The translations under genes were made by a program, and so were the position numbers. The notes beneath the pieces are model-generated. The model was not told where the DNA came from, searched no databases, and saw only the letters and a program-made list of their open reading frames with translations. Shown here piece by piece: positions 10,763 to 23,619 of a DNA stretch of 64,000 nt (positions within the stretch are counted from its first letter, which is position 1; every line of letters begins with the position of its first letter). The DNA comes from Gautieria morchelliformis (Eukaryota; Basidiomycota; Agaricomycetes; Gomphales; Gomphaceae), in the NCBI GenBank assembly GCA_015179125.1, contig WHVA01000039.1, positions 124,001 to 188,000 of the forward strand. The letters run 5' to 3'.

Positions 10763-12668
10763 CTTGAAAATCATGTGCTCGTAGAAGGCACGCATCCCAT
10801 ACTTACCAAGGTACTCATCGAAATTTGACAACCTGACATAAATTGCCTCAATGGATGAGCGAAAAGATGCCGCACTTGAGCGGCATATGCCGCGCTGACA
10901 TGCGTCACGTGATGCATACGCGTTCCCCTGAACGATTTTCCACCCATACCCAACATTTTGCGTGCTCGAAATCGGTCTGAGGTAGATGAGCGCTCGTATA
11001 CAGAGCCCTTTGCAGCATCTCTGCCCATTCGGCTATCCAGGGTACCTCACCGCTGCTTACTCCGTCCTGCTCCGTGCAGCATATCCTTATTCTGATATAA
11101 AACTGGTCATATTTGCCCTGAATGGACTCTCCCTATCTGTCTTACTGTAAGCCCCGCGTTGCGGGAACATGTTCAATTCCTGTGCGACCTTAATAACAGT
11201 GCGTACTTGATTTTCTACGGATGTCTACTTATACCACGGTTCTCATTGGCGATTCGACCCGAAAGGCACACTTAATTTCCGTACCTGAATACATGCGGAA
11301 CGCAATAGAGACTTGAGTATGATGGTAAATATCGCACAATTACCGAAGGAAGCACAACAGCGCAGACGTTCCCCAACTGACCCCTATAAATCGTGCATCC
11401 CTGCTAAATGCCGACACCCGTATACCTGGTGGCTGTCCCAGCATTCCAATTTGCTTGGAAACATTGTAGGAGAGACATCTACCAACAACAGTTTCCTCCA
11501 TTACCTTTGTCTCTTCGTCCAGCACGGGGATACTAAGCTGATGAAGACTATCTCACACGGTAGAAACTCGTCGTGTATGACGCTTCTGCTTTATTTGCAA
11601 GTCGGTCCAGACAGTGGACTGGATTTCATTATTATCAGCTCCCGATCGCTGCTCGCATTGCGGCACGCCCTGTCGATGATCACGGCCATGACAACTTGAA
11701 GCGGCGCGGTGCGTCGGTTACGCATGTCGCCTTCAAACGCTAATTTCTCAGACACATACGTTTGCCACTGCTTCCCCAGCCTTTCACAGAACCTATCACA
11801 TCGGCCGTTCAAAGTTTGACTGAGTACCCGTAAGCAGTTGGGGGTCTCAATGGGACTGACCGCGCGATATCCATTCCAATCAGTCTGCGACTTTGCGTCT
11901 GGCCGGCTCTCATTTGAACATGCGCTGTAGCATCATTCCCCCAGCTTTCCCTTATACATCGACATGTAATGTTGCAAGGCTGTCGAATAGTAATGACTTC
12001 GTCAGACTCCACGAATACAGCAAACGATTGATTTTACCCTTATCCGTAAACCAAAATATCCATGCTGCCAGCGCGTTTATTTCGCTGTCAATTCTCCAAC
12101 CACCATTGCCCTCGACCCCATCGTGGAAGTGCTGTTGGGTCAAAAGTCGCTTTTACACTTCCGAGTCTAGTACACAAATATATAATACCAGAGATAGACA
12201 CGACCGAATGGTATAGATGAGAGACAAGCAGGTTGCAAAGCAGAGAGATCTGACGGAGCAATGGAAAAGAGGAGGACAATATTGAAAGTCAAGATTGGAC
12301 GAAATAATAGATGGCCAGAGCGCGTTAACTGCCATGTTCAACACCTTCGCTCTCCTGTTGCGGTGTCCCAGCCCGTCGCGGAGTACCCTGACCGTTGTTA
12401 ACCGGCGTGAGCTTGTAGCTGCGCCGCCAGCTGATTGTCTCCCGGGAGTGGCGCTTACCCTCTGCACGTAAAGGGCTTCCCCCGCGTTTGCGGCTTGCGT
12501 TCTCTTTACATCGAGACCAGCTGTGCGCCCTGAAATTCACGCTCATATAGCGGGTCAGATGTATTCAGTCCAGGGAGATCTCGCTGTGTTGTCGCTGTCG
12601 GGAAAGAGCATCGTCACGGTACGCGCTTGGCGGGTATTATATAACTGGATCACGCATCATCCTCCCCC
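10763..12668. other. Intergenic; no supported gene
   Basis: A 128-codon plus-strand frame (11313-11699) starts MSMMVNIAQLPKEAQ but matches nothing I know. A B-box-like word (GTTCAATTCC at about 11170) has no A box upstream. Nothing else stands out. Confidence 0.45.
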
Positions 12669-13136
12669 TTACACCTGCAGTAAAATATGTAACAGCCTAG
12701 CACGAAGGAGAACAGAGATTGACCAATCAATATGTCGGAAGAAGTCCTCTTCACGCTCGGGATGCCTGAGGTTCTGCGGGTGCGGCTTCACCTTGGGTCT
12801 GTTCCGTGCTGCCTGCGTGGTCGTCTGCGCACGATCTACTGGGCCGATACTAGGCCACAGGGCACTAGGAGGAACAAGGACACGATACATACCGTGCACA
12901 TCGCGCGCACCACCATCGTCATCTCGGACCTCATCCTCGCCCTCTGCACACGCCCTGCACAATGTCGCATTGCTACCATACAACACACCAGCACCCGCTT
13001 CCTCTCTCACAACACCAGCGTCCACACACATCCTCAAGCGCCGGACCCCACGGCTGAGTCCATAGTCCCGGCTCCGGTAGCGGGCGGGGTACTTGCACCA
13101 GGAGTATGGGCAGCGTAAAGCATCCTCGGCTGGCAC
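12669..13136 (-). CDS. Hypothetical protein, 155 codons
   Basis: An open minus-strand frame with a Cys-rich start (CPYSWCKYP), an acidic middle (CRACAEGEDEVRDDDGG) and a Lys/Arg-rich tail. No family is recognised. A plus-strand frame overlaps it, so strand choice is uncertain. It may be chance in a GC-rich stretch. Confidence 0.25.
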   Translation of the reverse strand: MPAEDALRCPYSWCKYPARYRSRDYGLSRGVRRLRMCVDAGVVREEAGAGVLYGSNATLCRACAEGEDEVRDDDGGARDVHGMYRVLVPPSALWPSIGPVDRAQTTTQAARNRPKVKPHPQNLRHPEREEDFFRHIDWSISVLLRARLLHILLQV

Positions 13137-14035
13137 ATCTCTAACTCACTTTCGTCTATTTTTCCCCTCCAATGCTTTGCAATGTCACAATTTCGATAGC
13201 TCGAAATCTCGCCGCAGACCACTCCTTCCGGAGAAACTGCCAGCTTTGACAAATTGTCGATGGCAAATGTAAGTACGATGGCAAATGTAAGTACGTGGCA
13301 AAATACGCGGATAGGAGTGAGATGCAGGCTGTTGGAAACATGTACATACATACAACCTGTTGTAAATAACATGTACAACGTGTTGCAAAATACATGCGTG
13401 TTCAATTCAGACGCCGGCACTGTCCTACGCCTCAACCGTCCCCGGTGACCGCCGACCGTCCTTACGCCTCTACTGTACATACGGTGCACCTCGCCCCGTA
13501 TCCCGCCTGTCAGTATGGTGCACGTGCCCCGTATCCTGCCTCTCACTACGGTGCACTTGGACCGTACATATACAGCGCCCCTCACGTACTACCGTGCACA
13601 TGCATGAGAGCTATGAGCCTGGACAGACGTATTAGGTCTGGTGTACATCCTACTGCAATCAAGTTACATAGATACACAAGTAGATTTGTGAGATCCCCTC
13701 AGATAAGTATACACCCCCGAGATATACACCGTTGACGGCAGCTGGCGCAAGTCCAATCTCCGGCGGGTTTGCCTGGCCTGTGCGAGTGCGCCGTACGTCC
13801 CGCCGGGACATATATATGAGTGGACTGTGCAGCCGCCTTCACAGAGGACGAGGGGCGCAAGCTGGTATTTACTGCGCCGAAATAGAGGTGCGCCAAAGAG
13901 GCCCCTAGCAAATAGCGCACTACTGACTCGCACGTGACCAAAAGGCGAGTCGCGCTGCGGGCGGGCGTAAAAATGTGCGACGACGAACAACGAACCCGAT
14001 CTCGGACCAGAACTCTTTACGCATAGTAAAGCGAT
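13137..14035. other. No supported gene; short local repeats
   Basis: The words GGCAAATGTAAGTACG repeat in tandem near 13260-13295. A Pro/Tyr repeat (APYPA.QYGA, APYPA.HYGA) can be read at about 13488-13560 on the plus strand but no gene structure supports it. The 3' end of the GT17 gene lies at 14036. Confidence 0.4.
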
Positions 14036-15500
14036 TCAGTCTTCGGGCGCGCGCTGGCACCCCCCAGGCAGTAAGAATTTGAACTTTTCCGCGTTCCGTA
14101 TGAGGTGCTGCGGTAAGCCGACGGCACTCTGCGACCTACTGGACTGGTCATAAAGACGAGTCTCGGAATGTGGCGTTGGGGCTTACGCATCGGGATGCAT
14201 CAGAGAGAGCATGTCTTTGTACTGCATAATCGGTTGGCGGGGTCAGTTGGGTCGACGACGTTAAGTGAATATTCGGCGGGACGTACGGAATATGCCTGAA
14301 GGTCGAGATGACGAATGAGTGTTGAGTGCGTAGAACGGGAGTAACGACGGACCTCAGGCAACATGTTAAATATATCCGTACCCTCGCATATCACCTTCTG
14401 AATCCTCGCTGGAGAGAGAAGGGACCGGTCTCCCCCAATACGATCGGCGTGCGAGAAACCTACGCGCAAACCACACATACGTACATTAATTTGATGCCAG
14501 CCAAAGCCCACACCGTGAACTGAAAACCGCACCTTGCATTTTCGTCACGAACTCGTGGATATACCTGAAACAATAACTGCAGCGCCCGTCAACGTCAACC
14601 GGCGGCGCACACAGCCGCAGCCGCAGCCAGCCATGAGAGACGCCGCACCTGCAATGCCACCCCGCATCCGCCAACACGACGTCCGTCGCCTTCGAGTGCA
14701 TGTAAAACTCACCGGCGTCCCACTCGTGTATCTGCGCACGCCAGCTCCCCCAGCCGTACGGCCACTCAAACGAGTAGATGTAGTTGCGCATCTGGAGGTG
14801 CAGCGGCGACGGCGCCGCGCACGCCTTAATCAGACGCAGGGTATGCGCGGCCGGGATCTCGTCCACGTCCGAGAAGACGACGAGCGGGCGCACCTGCGCC
14901 TGCGCGGGGACATGCGCGTTGATCAGCGCGGTCATCGCAGCGCGCTGGTCGCGCTCGACGTCGAACGCCGTCTCCCCATGTGCGGGGACGCGCCCGCTGA
15001 TGAGCTTATAGACGATCTTGCCGGCGAAGGCGTCGAAGCGGGCGCGGTTTTGCGAAAAGACGGGCGCCTTCGGGATGCCCGTGAACGTACCTATGAAGAG
15101 GCAGGCATGTTTGGTCAACGATCAACGAAAAAAAAGGCACAAACGGCGATGAACATACGGTCGCTTTCGATGATGAAGAACTTGTCGACGACCGTATCGA
15201 GCTCGTGCATCCGTATCTCGAGCAGGTCCAGCTCCGTGCTGAACAGCACCGCGTCCCACACCTCCGGCGCGCGCGCGGTCCCGCAGGGGTCCAGCCGTGC
15301 AGCGCGCAGTGCTGTGCATCGAACGCGGTGCCTTCCGCGTAGTAGTGGGGGACGATGCGCCGCGGGCCGTCGGGCGTGTCCCATAGCGGGCGGGAGCCGT
15401 AGGAGATGGCGTTCCGGATCTGGTAGGCGTAGGTGTAGAGAAGGAAGAAGAGGGCGAGGGCGGCTGCGAGGGAGAGGAGTCGCCGATGCCGGCGATCCAT
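14036..15500 (-). CDS. GT17 family glycosyltransferase (MGAT3-like)
   Basis: Seven minus-strand exons: 15500-15159, 15090-14649, 14576-14533, 14459-14353, 14295-14287, 14221-14187 and 14135-14036. The product, about 359 aa, is a type II membrane protein with one anchor near residues 8-24, expected in the Golgi or ER. GT17 enzymes add GlcNAc in beta-1,4 linkage to a core mannose. Family words in order: [99 protein letters not shown] and FKFLLPGG. Exon 5 is only 9 nt (Ala-Tyr-Ser) and is needed to spell the conserved LPEAYSYKD. Exon 1 is one base short: between CALHGW and VWDAV the frame shifts, within 15264-15290 in a CG-repeat run. That is either a sequencing error or a real lesion. Exact acceptor substrate is unknown. 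Confidence 0.9.
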
Positions 15501-15845
15501 GGGGAGAGAGAGAGAGGCGGTGACACGCCCGGCCAGTGACGTCGCGTCGGCTTCCAAAGCTGTGCGGCGTCGGCCGCCCTTGCCATCACAGTTGATCTTT
15601 GTATTTGAAGTGCGTGTCCCTAATCTCATACCATGTGTATCAATACTACAGTATATGGCATATGCACAGCGTGCAACCGTTCTCTAATGCTTGCTCTCTT
15701 GGACCCATACCACCACCTACAGCAATATTCCCACGGTCCGACAGGCATAGTTCAGCCTCTCAGACCTTAGGAAAGGCCCAAGACAGCTAAGTTATTCTCT
15801 ACTTTGCACGCGTGCTGATCCATCCACTCGTGTATACCAAAATCC
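15501..15845. other. GT17 upstream region and LINE 5' flank
   Basis: No gene seen. The 5' untranslated part of the LINE may begin somewhere in 15700-15845, but I cannot fix its start. Confidence 0.5.
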
Positions 15846-17112
15846 ATGCCGACCCTTCCCAACATCCCCGCCAATACGCAACCGCAGGGAGTTGGGACTT
15901 TGGCGCCCAACCAAGTCATACCACAAAGCAGGACCATCTGTTCGCCGATGCCAGTACCCGACCCAGGCGACCCAGTGGCCATTCTAAGCGCTAAAGGGAT
16001 AAACGAAGGCAACAAAACCGACATCTCTGCGCTAGCCACGGCCCTCGAGACCTTTGGCGACTTCAAGCGCGGCACCTCCTGGAATCTGGGTAAAGAAGGG
16101 GCGACGCAGATGGTCACCATAGCCAAACTACTGCGAGAGGCCTCTCACCTGTATGGCGATAAACGAGTAGCGACCAATGCCGATCTGCAAAAGGCCGTCT
16201 CCGACATCAAAGATTCGGTCGCCGCTGCCCATAGTCAATCCTGCCCTGGCCGGAGACTACTACGCTGCGGCCGCCAGACGGGGCCTGGGTGGTATCTCCA
16301 CCCAGGACAACATCCAAAAGCAGAAGATGATCGCCGAATTGCAGCAAAAACAAATTTTCATATCAATGAAAAACGTCCCGAAGGACGCTGCCATCCTCAA
16401 AGGGGAGCCGGCGGTGGTCACAAGGTATTGCAGCGACATTATAGCTAACTATTTCACAGACGGCCCTGCCGATGGCCCAGCCGCTGCGGGGCATCACCAA
16501 ATCGGCCATCGGCAATTTTACGCTCACCTTCAAATCTACAGAGGACGCCAACAGAGCCAGGGCACATGCAGACAAATGGGTCAGGAACATCGACCCAACA
16601 GCCACGACTCCGAAATGCTTGTACGCGGTTGTGCCACACAATGTCCCCACGACCTTCTGGTCCGAAACTGAAGATCTAAAAGAAGCTATAAACGACCTTG
16701 AAACGGGGAACTCAGACAATGTGCCGGACGGACGACAGATAACCAACTTAGCCTGGCTCAGCAGTGTCGACTCTCGCGACAGGACCAGACGCGGGCCCCT
16801 TATGATCAGCTATAGAACAAAAGCAGTGGCAAATGCAGCCATAGAAAATGGTCTAGCTATTGAAGGTATCCTCTGCAGTGTAAGCTTGTATATCCCATGA
16901 CCCCCACAGTGTTTCCGGTGCCAAGACTGGGGCCACCAGGCGACAGGGTGTACAGGGGAGGCGCGCTGCGGCCAATGCACTGGGCCACATACTACCGCTG
17001 ACCACTCCTGCACGCACGATCAACCTTGCCCCGCAGGACAGAAATGCAGTAACGAGAAACCCAAATGGGCAAACTGCCAAGGTGACCACCCCAGCTGGAC
17101 ACGCACATGCCT
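15846..17112 (+). pseudogene. LINE ORF1 (nucleic-acid binding, zinc knuckles)
   Basis: Starts with ATG at 15846 (MPTLPNIPANTQ). The frame moves at about 16230 and again near 16460, and after 16900 the Cys-rich tail is in another frame. The tail reads CFRCQDWGHQATGCTG, CGQCTGPHTTADHSC and CSNEKPKWANCQGDHPSWTRTC: a tandem CCHC-type array typical of Tad/I-clade ORF1 proteins that coat the element RNA. At least two frameshifts are present. Confidence 0.8.
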
Positions 17113-17220
17113 GGCAGCAAAAGCTACTATTGGCTCAACCCCACACCCCCTCTCCACGCCTCACTCAGTCCCAGTTCCAAATCAACTATATTCCCACCAC
17201 CTCCCCCTCGGGTCCTGATG

Positions 17221-20066
17221 TCTGAGCGCACCCAAGGCAATCACCTGCGAATCAAACAGCAAAACTGTAAGCATTCTAAGGACATCACCCTTTCCCGCCT
17301 GAACACGGCCAACCCCTCATGCTGGGACCTCCTCCTCATACAAGAACCGTATATTTACCCAAGAACGAAACTTTCACCGGCCACTCCACACTGGTACATC
17401 GTGTACCCCATTCAGGATGACAATGACGATAATCTCCCTTGCTCGCTAATACTTGTCTCAATGCAACTGACCTCCAATTCCTTCCGACAGGTCCAAATCA
17501 AGTCGCATCTAATAACTGCAATATCTGTTACCTACAACAACAACAACGTCGACATTTACAACATTTATGACCCCCCAGACACAGACAGGGCACTCACGCA
17601 TCTGCAACGATGGCTCACCGACCACCTGACACCCTCCACAACCGCTGCCATTTGGGCCGGTGACTTCAACAAGCACAACCCACTATGGGCTGGACCGAAC
17701 CAAATGTGTTGATGCAGGCGTAGTAATACAGAACTGCTGATGCAGCTGCTGGCGGACCAGCACATGGAGTTGCAGCTACCCCTGGGCACCCCCACTTTTC
17801 AATCCGACAGCCACCACACCTGGACAACTATCGACCTCGTCTTCTGTGACGCCAGCATCGCACACAGGCTCCTGTCATGCACCAATCACACACCGACCGC
17901 ATCCCCTCAGCCGACCATCTCCCACTGTACACCGTCCTGAACTTCGAAGTTGACAGGTGCCATACTACCCCAGGACACAACTTCCACGCAGTTGACTGGA
18001 AGGCTTTCAATGAAAAGCTAGTGAAGGAACTCGAACAACACGGCCTATCTGGGGACATGGCCCTCACATCGTGAAACCTTCTGGATCACTACGTAGCCCA
18101 GCTCACATCGGCTATACAGACCACTATCAACACGCTAATTCCCAGACAACACATCTCCCCGTACACGAAACGCTGGTGGAGTCGCGATCTCACTCAGCTA
18201 CGTCGCAACTATGCACTCAAAAGCAGAGAGGAATTCCATGCCTGTTTCTCTGCGACCGGGGACGACACAAAACGGGCCTCGAATGAAGCACGGAAAAAGT
18301 ATATCTCAGTGCTACGGAGGGCTAAGGCCGACCACTGGAAAGGGTGGGTTGAGGAGGCAAGCGAGAGAGATGTCTGGATAGCTGGGAAATACACCAAGAA
18401 CCCCCTCTCTGACCGCGCATGGTCCCACATACCCTCCTTGGTCCAGAGAGGAGCCGATGGTCAAATACGGTCAGAATCGCACACTGATGCGGACAAAGCC
18501 GCTCTGTTGACCGAACTATTCTTCCCCCACGCCCTAACACTCTCCCTGATCTCCCAGAGGGCACCGCCCCCCTCCTGCCACCACTCAAGTTCACCATGCC
18601 GGCACTCCACCAAATCCAGCGTGGCATCGTCCGGTCGAAGCCATTCAAGGGACCGGGTGAAGACGGCATCCCCAACATTGTCCTAAATGAATGCGAGCGC
18701 CTCCTGACCCTGCTCCTCCACAGATGCCTCCTCGCAATCATCCAACTCCAATACTTCCCTGCATGCTGGCATACGTGGAAAACCATCATCCTCCGCAAGC
18801 CAGGATGCCCTGACTATGCCGTCGCTAAAGTGTACAGGCCGATAGCGCTGTACAACACGATGGGTAAGATACTTTCTGGGGTAATGACTGACATAACTGT
18901 GTACTTGACCGTCCGCCATAACCTCCTCCCGCTGCGTCACTTTGGAGGCCTGCCAGGCAGGACCACAGTTGACTCCCTCCTCCATCTCACCCATCCTGTC
19001 AAGTCAGCTTGGTGCAGCTGCAAAGTGGTCACCATTGTCTTCCTAGACATTGCAAATGCATTCCCGAACACTGTTATGGGCCGCCTGCTCAGAAACATGG
19101 TGAGGCTGAGCTACCCAACAGAGCTGATTTCTTTCTTGACCGCCATGCTCAAAGACAGGAAGACCACACTAAGCTTTAATGATTTCTCTTCTGACCCAAT
19201 AGACATTGACAATGGAATTGGACAGGGAGACCGCCTCAATGATTCTATACTTGATTTACAGCTATGGCCTGGTAGCCATCCCCAGAGGCACCGATGAGGA
19301 TGGCGGTGCTTATGTCAATGACAACTTCTTTGTTGCGATCAAGGACACTTTCGACGAATGTGATGAGGCGCTCAACGACATGCTCGACAAACAAGCAGCA
19401 TGGTCAGAGGCCCACAATTCACAGGCTGAGCTCTCCAAATTCCAATGCCTAAGACCTACGAGGCTCAAGAATATGATATGCTCTGACTTTATTCTTCAAC
19501 AGTCCCGACATGTTATCAAATGTGTTCCAGAGGCCTGGCTCCTCGGGGTACAGATCGATCAAGAACTTCGATGGCACCAACACGTTCAACAAGCGGTACA
19601 GAAAGCCCTAGGCCTTCTCCTTGCAATAAAGTCCCTCACTCGCCCATCCTTTGGCCTACCTGAACAGCATGTGCAACTACTTTACACTTTGATGGTATTG
19701 CCCAAGCTGGAGTATGCACACCCCGTCTGGTACACCCCACTGCATGGCAATGCGGCGACTCACTGCCAAACTGGGTCGGTTGGCCACACCAGAATCCTGG
19801 AGAAGGTGCAGCGGCTAGGATGTCTACTGATTGCAGGAGCCTACAGGTCAATAGCCACCGACATTCTGGAGCTACACGCAATGGTCCCACCCGTCCGGCT
19901 TCAACTCGATGATGCCTGCCACTGCGAAGCCCTGCAGCTGTGTACACTACCGTATGCTCACCCCCTATTCAAAGCGGTCCAGCACAGCATGGCCCACCGG
20001 CCGCGAGCCCATCCCTCTTCGATACAGACCCTGTTGTGGCACTACAAACTGAAGCCTCACTGTTGA
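17221..20066 (+). pseudogene. LINE ORF2 (endonuclease + reverse transcriptase)
   Basis: The endonuclease starts near 17221 (RIKQQNCKHS, LLLIQEPYIYP, WAGDFNKHNPLW), the last being the catalytic GDFN-H block. The reverse transcriptase follows at about 18596 (FKGPGEDGIPN, WKTIILRKPGCPDYA, YRPIAL, FGGLPGRTTVDSLL, FLDIANAFPNT, GIGQGD). The active-site box reads AYVNDNFF, so the first of the two catalytic aspartates of the YVDD/FADD box is Asn. The C-terminal part continues to 20066. There are several frame changes and an internal stop at about 17710, so this copy is dead. Confidence 0.85.
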
Positions 20067-20640
20067 AAGTATTGAGGAAATATGACATCAACACATTAAT
20101 CATAACAACACAAATCCACATCAGAACCGACACATTGATAATTCCTCCTAACGCATATACACTACGATGACTCGTGCCCGAGATCGCCGGATTATCACAT
20201 GTCCACTCGACCCAACCCAATTCCAGCCCCCGACTGTTCCGACATCACACACACAACATATGTTACCATAGTCTAGAATACCCCAGAAACCCTTTCCAAG
20301 AGCGCCGAGCCTGACCCAGATGGCGCGCACCACATAATCACGTGACCGAATCAAGGGACGCGACACATCAAGCCGACCCTGCCCATAGCCAGACCACGTC
20401 CCCTATTCATCTCCAAAAGACCGTTCCCTTATCCTATTTTACACTCCATGCCCAGCCCAACTTGTACAACATGCATCGACACTCCTATCGAGAACTATGC
20501 GCCACTCCCCCCATTCCACCTTTCTCTTAGTACTACTCCACAAACTTCTCGCCAAGTACTACCAATAACTGATAAATACCTAGCTTCATGTACCATAAAC
20601 GAGCAGTGAAAATCACAACTCATTTCGCTCCACACTATAC

Positions 20641-20845
20641 TTGTCAGGGTTCATGCGTTTCCTTCCACAAGTTTCTATTTCCTTCCATGAGTTTCCGTCA
20701 CCTTCTGTCAGTTTCCATAACCTTCTGTCAGTTTCCATAACCCTCTGTCATATTCTATCACCTTCCATCACATTCTGTCACATTCTGGGACCTTCCATCA
20801 CTTTCCATCACCTTCTGTAACCTTCTACAAGTTTCCGTCTTCCCT
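20641..20845. repeat. Degenerate TTCC/TTCTGTCA minisatellite
   Basis: About 200 bp of imperfect short units built on CCTTCTGTCA, GTTTCCAT and CCTTCCATCA. It lies just upstream of the Copia internal region and may be part of its 5' LTR. Confidence 0.7.
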
Positions 20846-23494
20846 ATTCTGTAAGCCTTGCCAGCGCTATAAGACTGTAGCCCATGTGGTGGCGTTTCAT
20901 CAGCTTGATCTCTGAGGATACCCACTACACAGGCAAGTCCCCATGTATCTATCATTGGTAGAGTTATAAACTGAGGATACCCACTACACAGTTGGTCATT
21001 GTCCTAGTATCGGCTCTTATCTCCTTGAGTATCTTTTGGTTGTGGCTTCGTCATTAGTGTTGCCCTCACAATACTAGTTAAACTTCCAGTCGGCATAAAT
21101 CATAAGACACACACATATATTGTGTGTGCAGATATTCTTGCTAACTTTAAGTTCCACTTGATTTATCTCACAATTGAGAGATTAAATCACATTATCTTCG
21201 ATAACATTTCTAATACTAACAAGAGATTAAGAGTCTCAGCCTCTACTCACAATGGCACAGGCACCCATGACCACCCAATCACCACCAAAACATGACGTAC
21301 ACAAATTCTGAGACATAAAACCGAAGCTCAACAAGAATAACTGGATATCATGGAAGAGGGAACTACTGGCAACAGCGAGGGACAGAGGGATTTACAAAAC
21401 CATTATTGGTACGGACACTTACCCTACTGACACTGACCCACGCATCACAGTTGTTGCCAGAATCGACATGATCGGCAACATCCCACTCACACTACAAGAT
21501 GAATGGGACGACAGGAATAATGTTGCGTATAGTCAGATCCTTTTATGCATATCACCGGAATTACAGACGGCTATCGACGAAACGGATCTATGCACCGAGG
21601 CATGGAACATACTGATTAGGAAATTCGAATCAACCGACCCGAGCAAAATCAGTATTATTAGGACAAGGTACGAGAACTATCACATGACAGAGGGACAGTC
21701 GGTCTCAGAGTACATTACCACCATGAAAAGGAACCAATTGGCAAAAATGGGCGACCCCATTGCCGACTCTACACACTGTGCCACTCTACTCAGGAACATA
21801 CCTGAATCATGGCGACCCATCGCACAAACCATACGCATGATTACTAGAGACCCAGATGAAATTGAAGAGAAGTTGGAAGCCCACGAAGCCGACCTAGGAG
21901 CCGTCGAGGTGTCAACACAAGTGGCCACGGCATTTGTGGCACAAACTCGACAACCCAGATGTTTCAACAACTCAGGGACTCGACCGACATTCAACAACTA
22001 TGATACACAACAGAATCGACCCCCGAACCAAGAATCAGGAGGACATAACTTCTCCTGCAACAACTGCGGCAAACTGAACCATTCAGCATCGAGATGTCAC
22101 GCACCAGGAAGAGGCCTAGCAACGCATGAACCATGGAGGAGACACAACGACACATATGGGGGGAATATGATGGGAGGAGGGAACTCACAGGGAGGGGGAT
22201 ACAACGGACCCAACAGATTCGAAAACAACAGACCGACACCACCTCAACAACAACAACCGAACCCCAATAAGGATTCTGCACAATTCGCCAACGTACCGAA
22301 GAAAGATATCATCATGATGGCACATGAGGAGATGAAAGCAGACCCCGAGGCCAGTAACATAGTCCTATCAACAGATTCTATGGAATTATCAGCCATAAAG
22401 GACAACGTACACATCTGGCTAGTCGATTCTGGGGCCACCAGTCACCTATGCAGCAACGTCGATTTATTTGATGAAATGCATCCCACACAATTGATCTCCA
22501 TCAAAACGGCCAGCGGAGATTCCTTCAGAGCCGATCAAAGAGGAACTATCAGAATTACACTACAAAGCGACGCTCACCTGCACCTAACACCTCTAGCCCT
22601 CACTCTGATCGATGTCATATACGTCCCAAAGCTCAACGCAAATTTACTCTTTGTAGCCAAGATGACCAACGCGAACATGGACGTCATGTTCAGCAAGGAC
22701 GACATGTCCCTACTGATGGAAGACGAAATAATAGCCCAGGGAACGAGAATCGATGACCTATATGCATACATGGCCCAACCATCGATGAAACCTGAAACAG
22801 AGAATGCGCTTTATTCTGAAAAACCTAACCATTTGACTCTATGGCATCACAGACTAGCACACACCGATGCCTCGATGATTCAGAAAATGTGGAAACAACA
22901 AACCGGCATTGGTTACCGAGGATCAGTGGCGAGGAGGAGTTAGGTACATGCACCAACTTCCCCTTCGGAAAACAAATGCAATCGCCATTAAAGAACATCG
23001 AAGATACGCCAAAGAAAATAGGGGACATAGTATCTTCAGATTTATGTGGCCCATTCGAGACATCCATCGGTGGATACAAGTACTTCATCACATGGATCGA
23101 CCACGCCACACGATACACACACATCGACTTTCTAAAAAATAAAGAATGCTCGACCATCACGAAATCGTTCAAGGAATATATTGCATGGCTAAGGACACAG
23201 AGAAAGACATAAGTGAGGAGGATAAGGATGGATAACGGGGGAGAATATACCGGGAAGGAATTCGAAAACATATGCAGTGAGCTCGGAATCGTTCACGAAA
23301 CCACTACCCCTCACACACCAGAGCACAACGGAATTGCCGAGAGATACAACAGAACCCTACAAGAAGGAGCCCTCACACTACAGAATGATGCAGGACTCAG
23401 CAAATGATTTTGGGTATCAAGTATACACATGGTTAATTTTGTCAAGAACTGAATATTGCACACAAAAATCAATAAATAACCCTACAAAGCATTT
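20643..23494 (+). mobile_element. Copia LTR retrotransposon fossil, 3' truncated
   Basis: Ty1/Copia fossil. A gag region starts near 21252 and has a CCHC knuckle (CNNCGKLNHSASRC). Then come a protease (WLVDSGATSH), a GAG-pre-integrase block (LTLWHHRLAHTDASM) and an integrase core (SSDLCGPFETSIGGYKYF, RMDNGGEYTGKEF, HTPEHNGIAERYNRT). Reverse transcriptase, RNase H and the 3' LTR are absent; the element stops at about 23490 against host allantoicase sequence. A possible 5' LTR is about 20643-21217 (TGTCA...TAACA), with the direct repeat CTGAGGATACCCACTACACA at about 20912 and 20972. The element is broken, with a few breaks in addition to the truncation. Confidence 0.85.
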
Positions 23495-23619
23495 TGGAAG
23501 ACCTAGTTTGTACCAGGAAACAAAGCACCTGAGGCATCTGTCCAAGCTCTCTTTGCAGATGTGGACACCCCTCCGACATCTTCAGATGACCAAGTAAATT
23601 GGTATACTTTGATGGTATA

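Larger units (their letters stand above)
15846..20640 (+). mobile_element. Non-LTR retrotransposon (LINE, Tad1-like)
   Basis: Two-ORF LINE with ORF1 ending in zinc knuckles and ORF2 with AP-type endonuclease and reverse transcriptase. The A/T-rich tail from 20067 to about 20640 has no coding content and is probably the 3' UTR; its end and target duplications could not be placed. Confidence 0.85.

Noticed and set aside
11160-11185. B-box-like GTTCAATTCC, possible tRNA
   Set aside because: No A box at a suitable distance and no cloverleaf arms.
14534-15523. 329-codon plus-strand open frame
   Set aside because: It is antisense to the well-supported GT17 exons and is Arg-rich as expected from GC-rich antisense codons.
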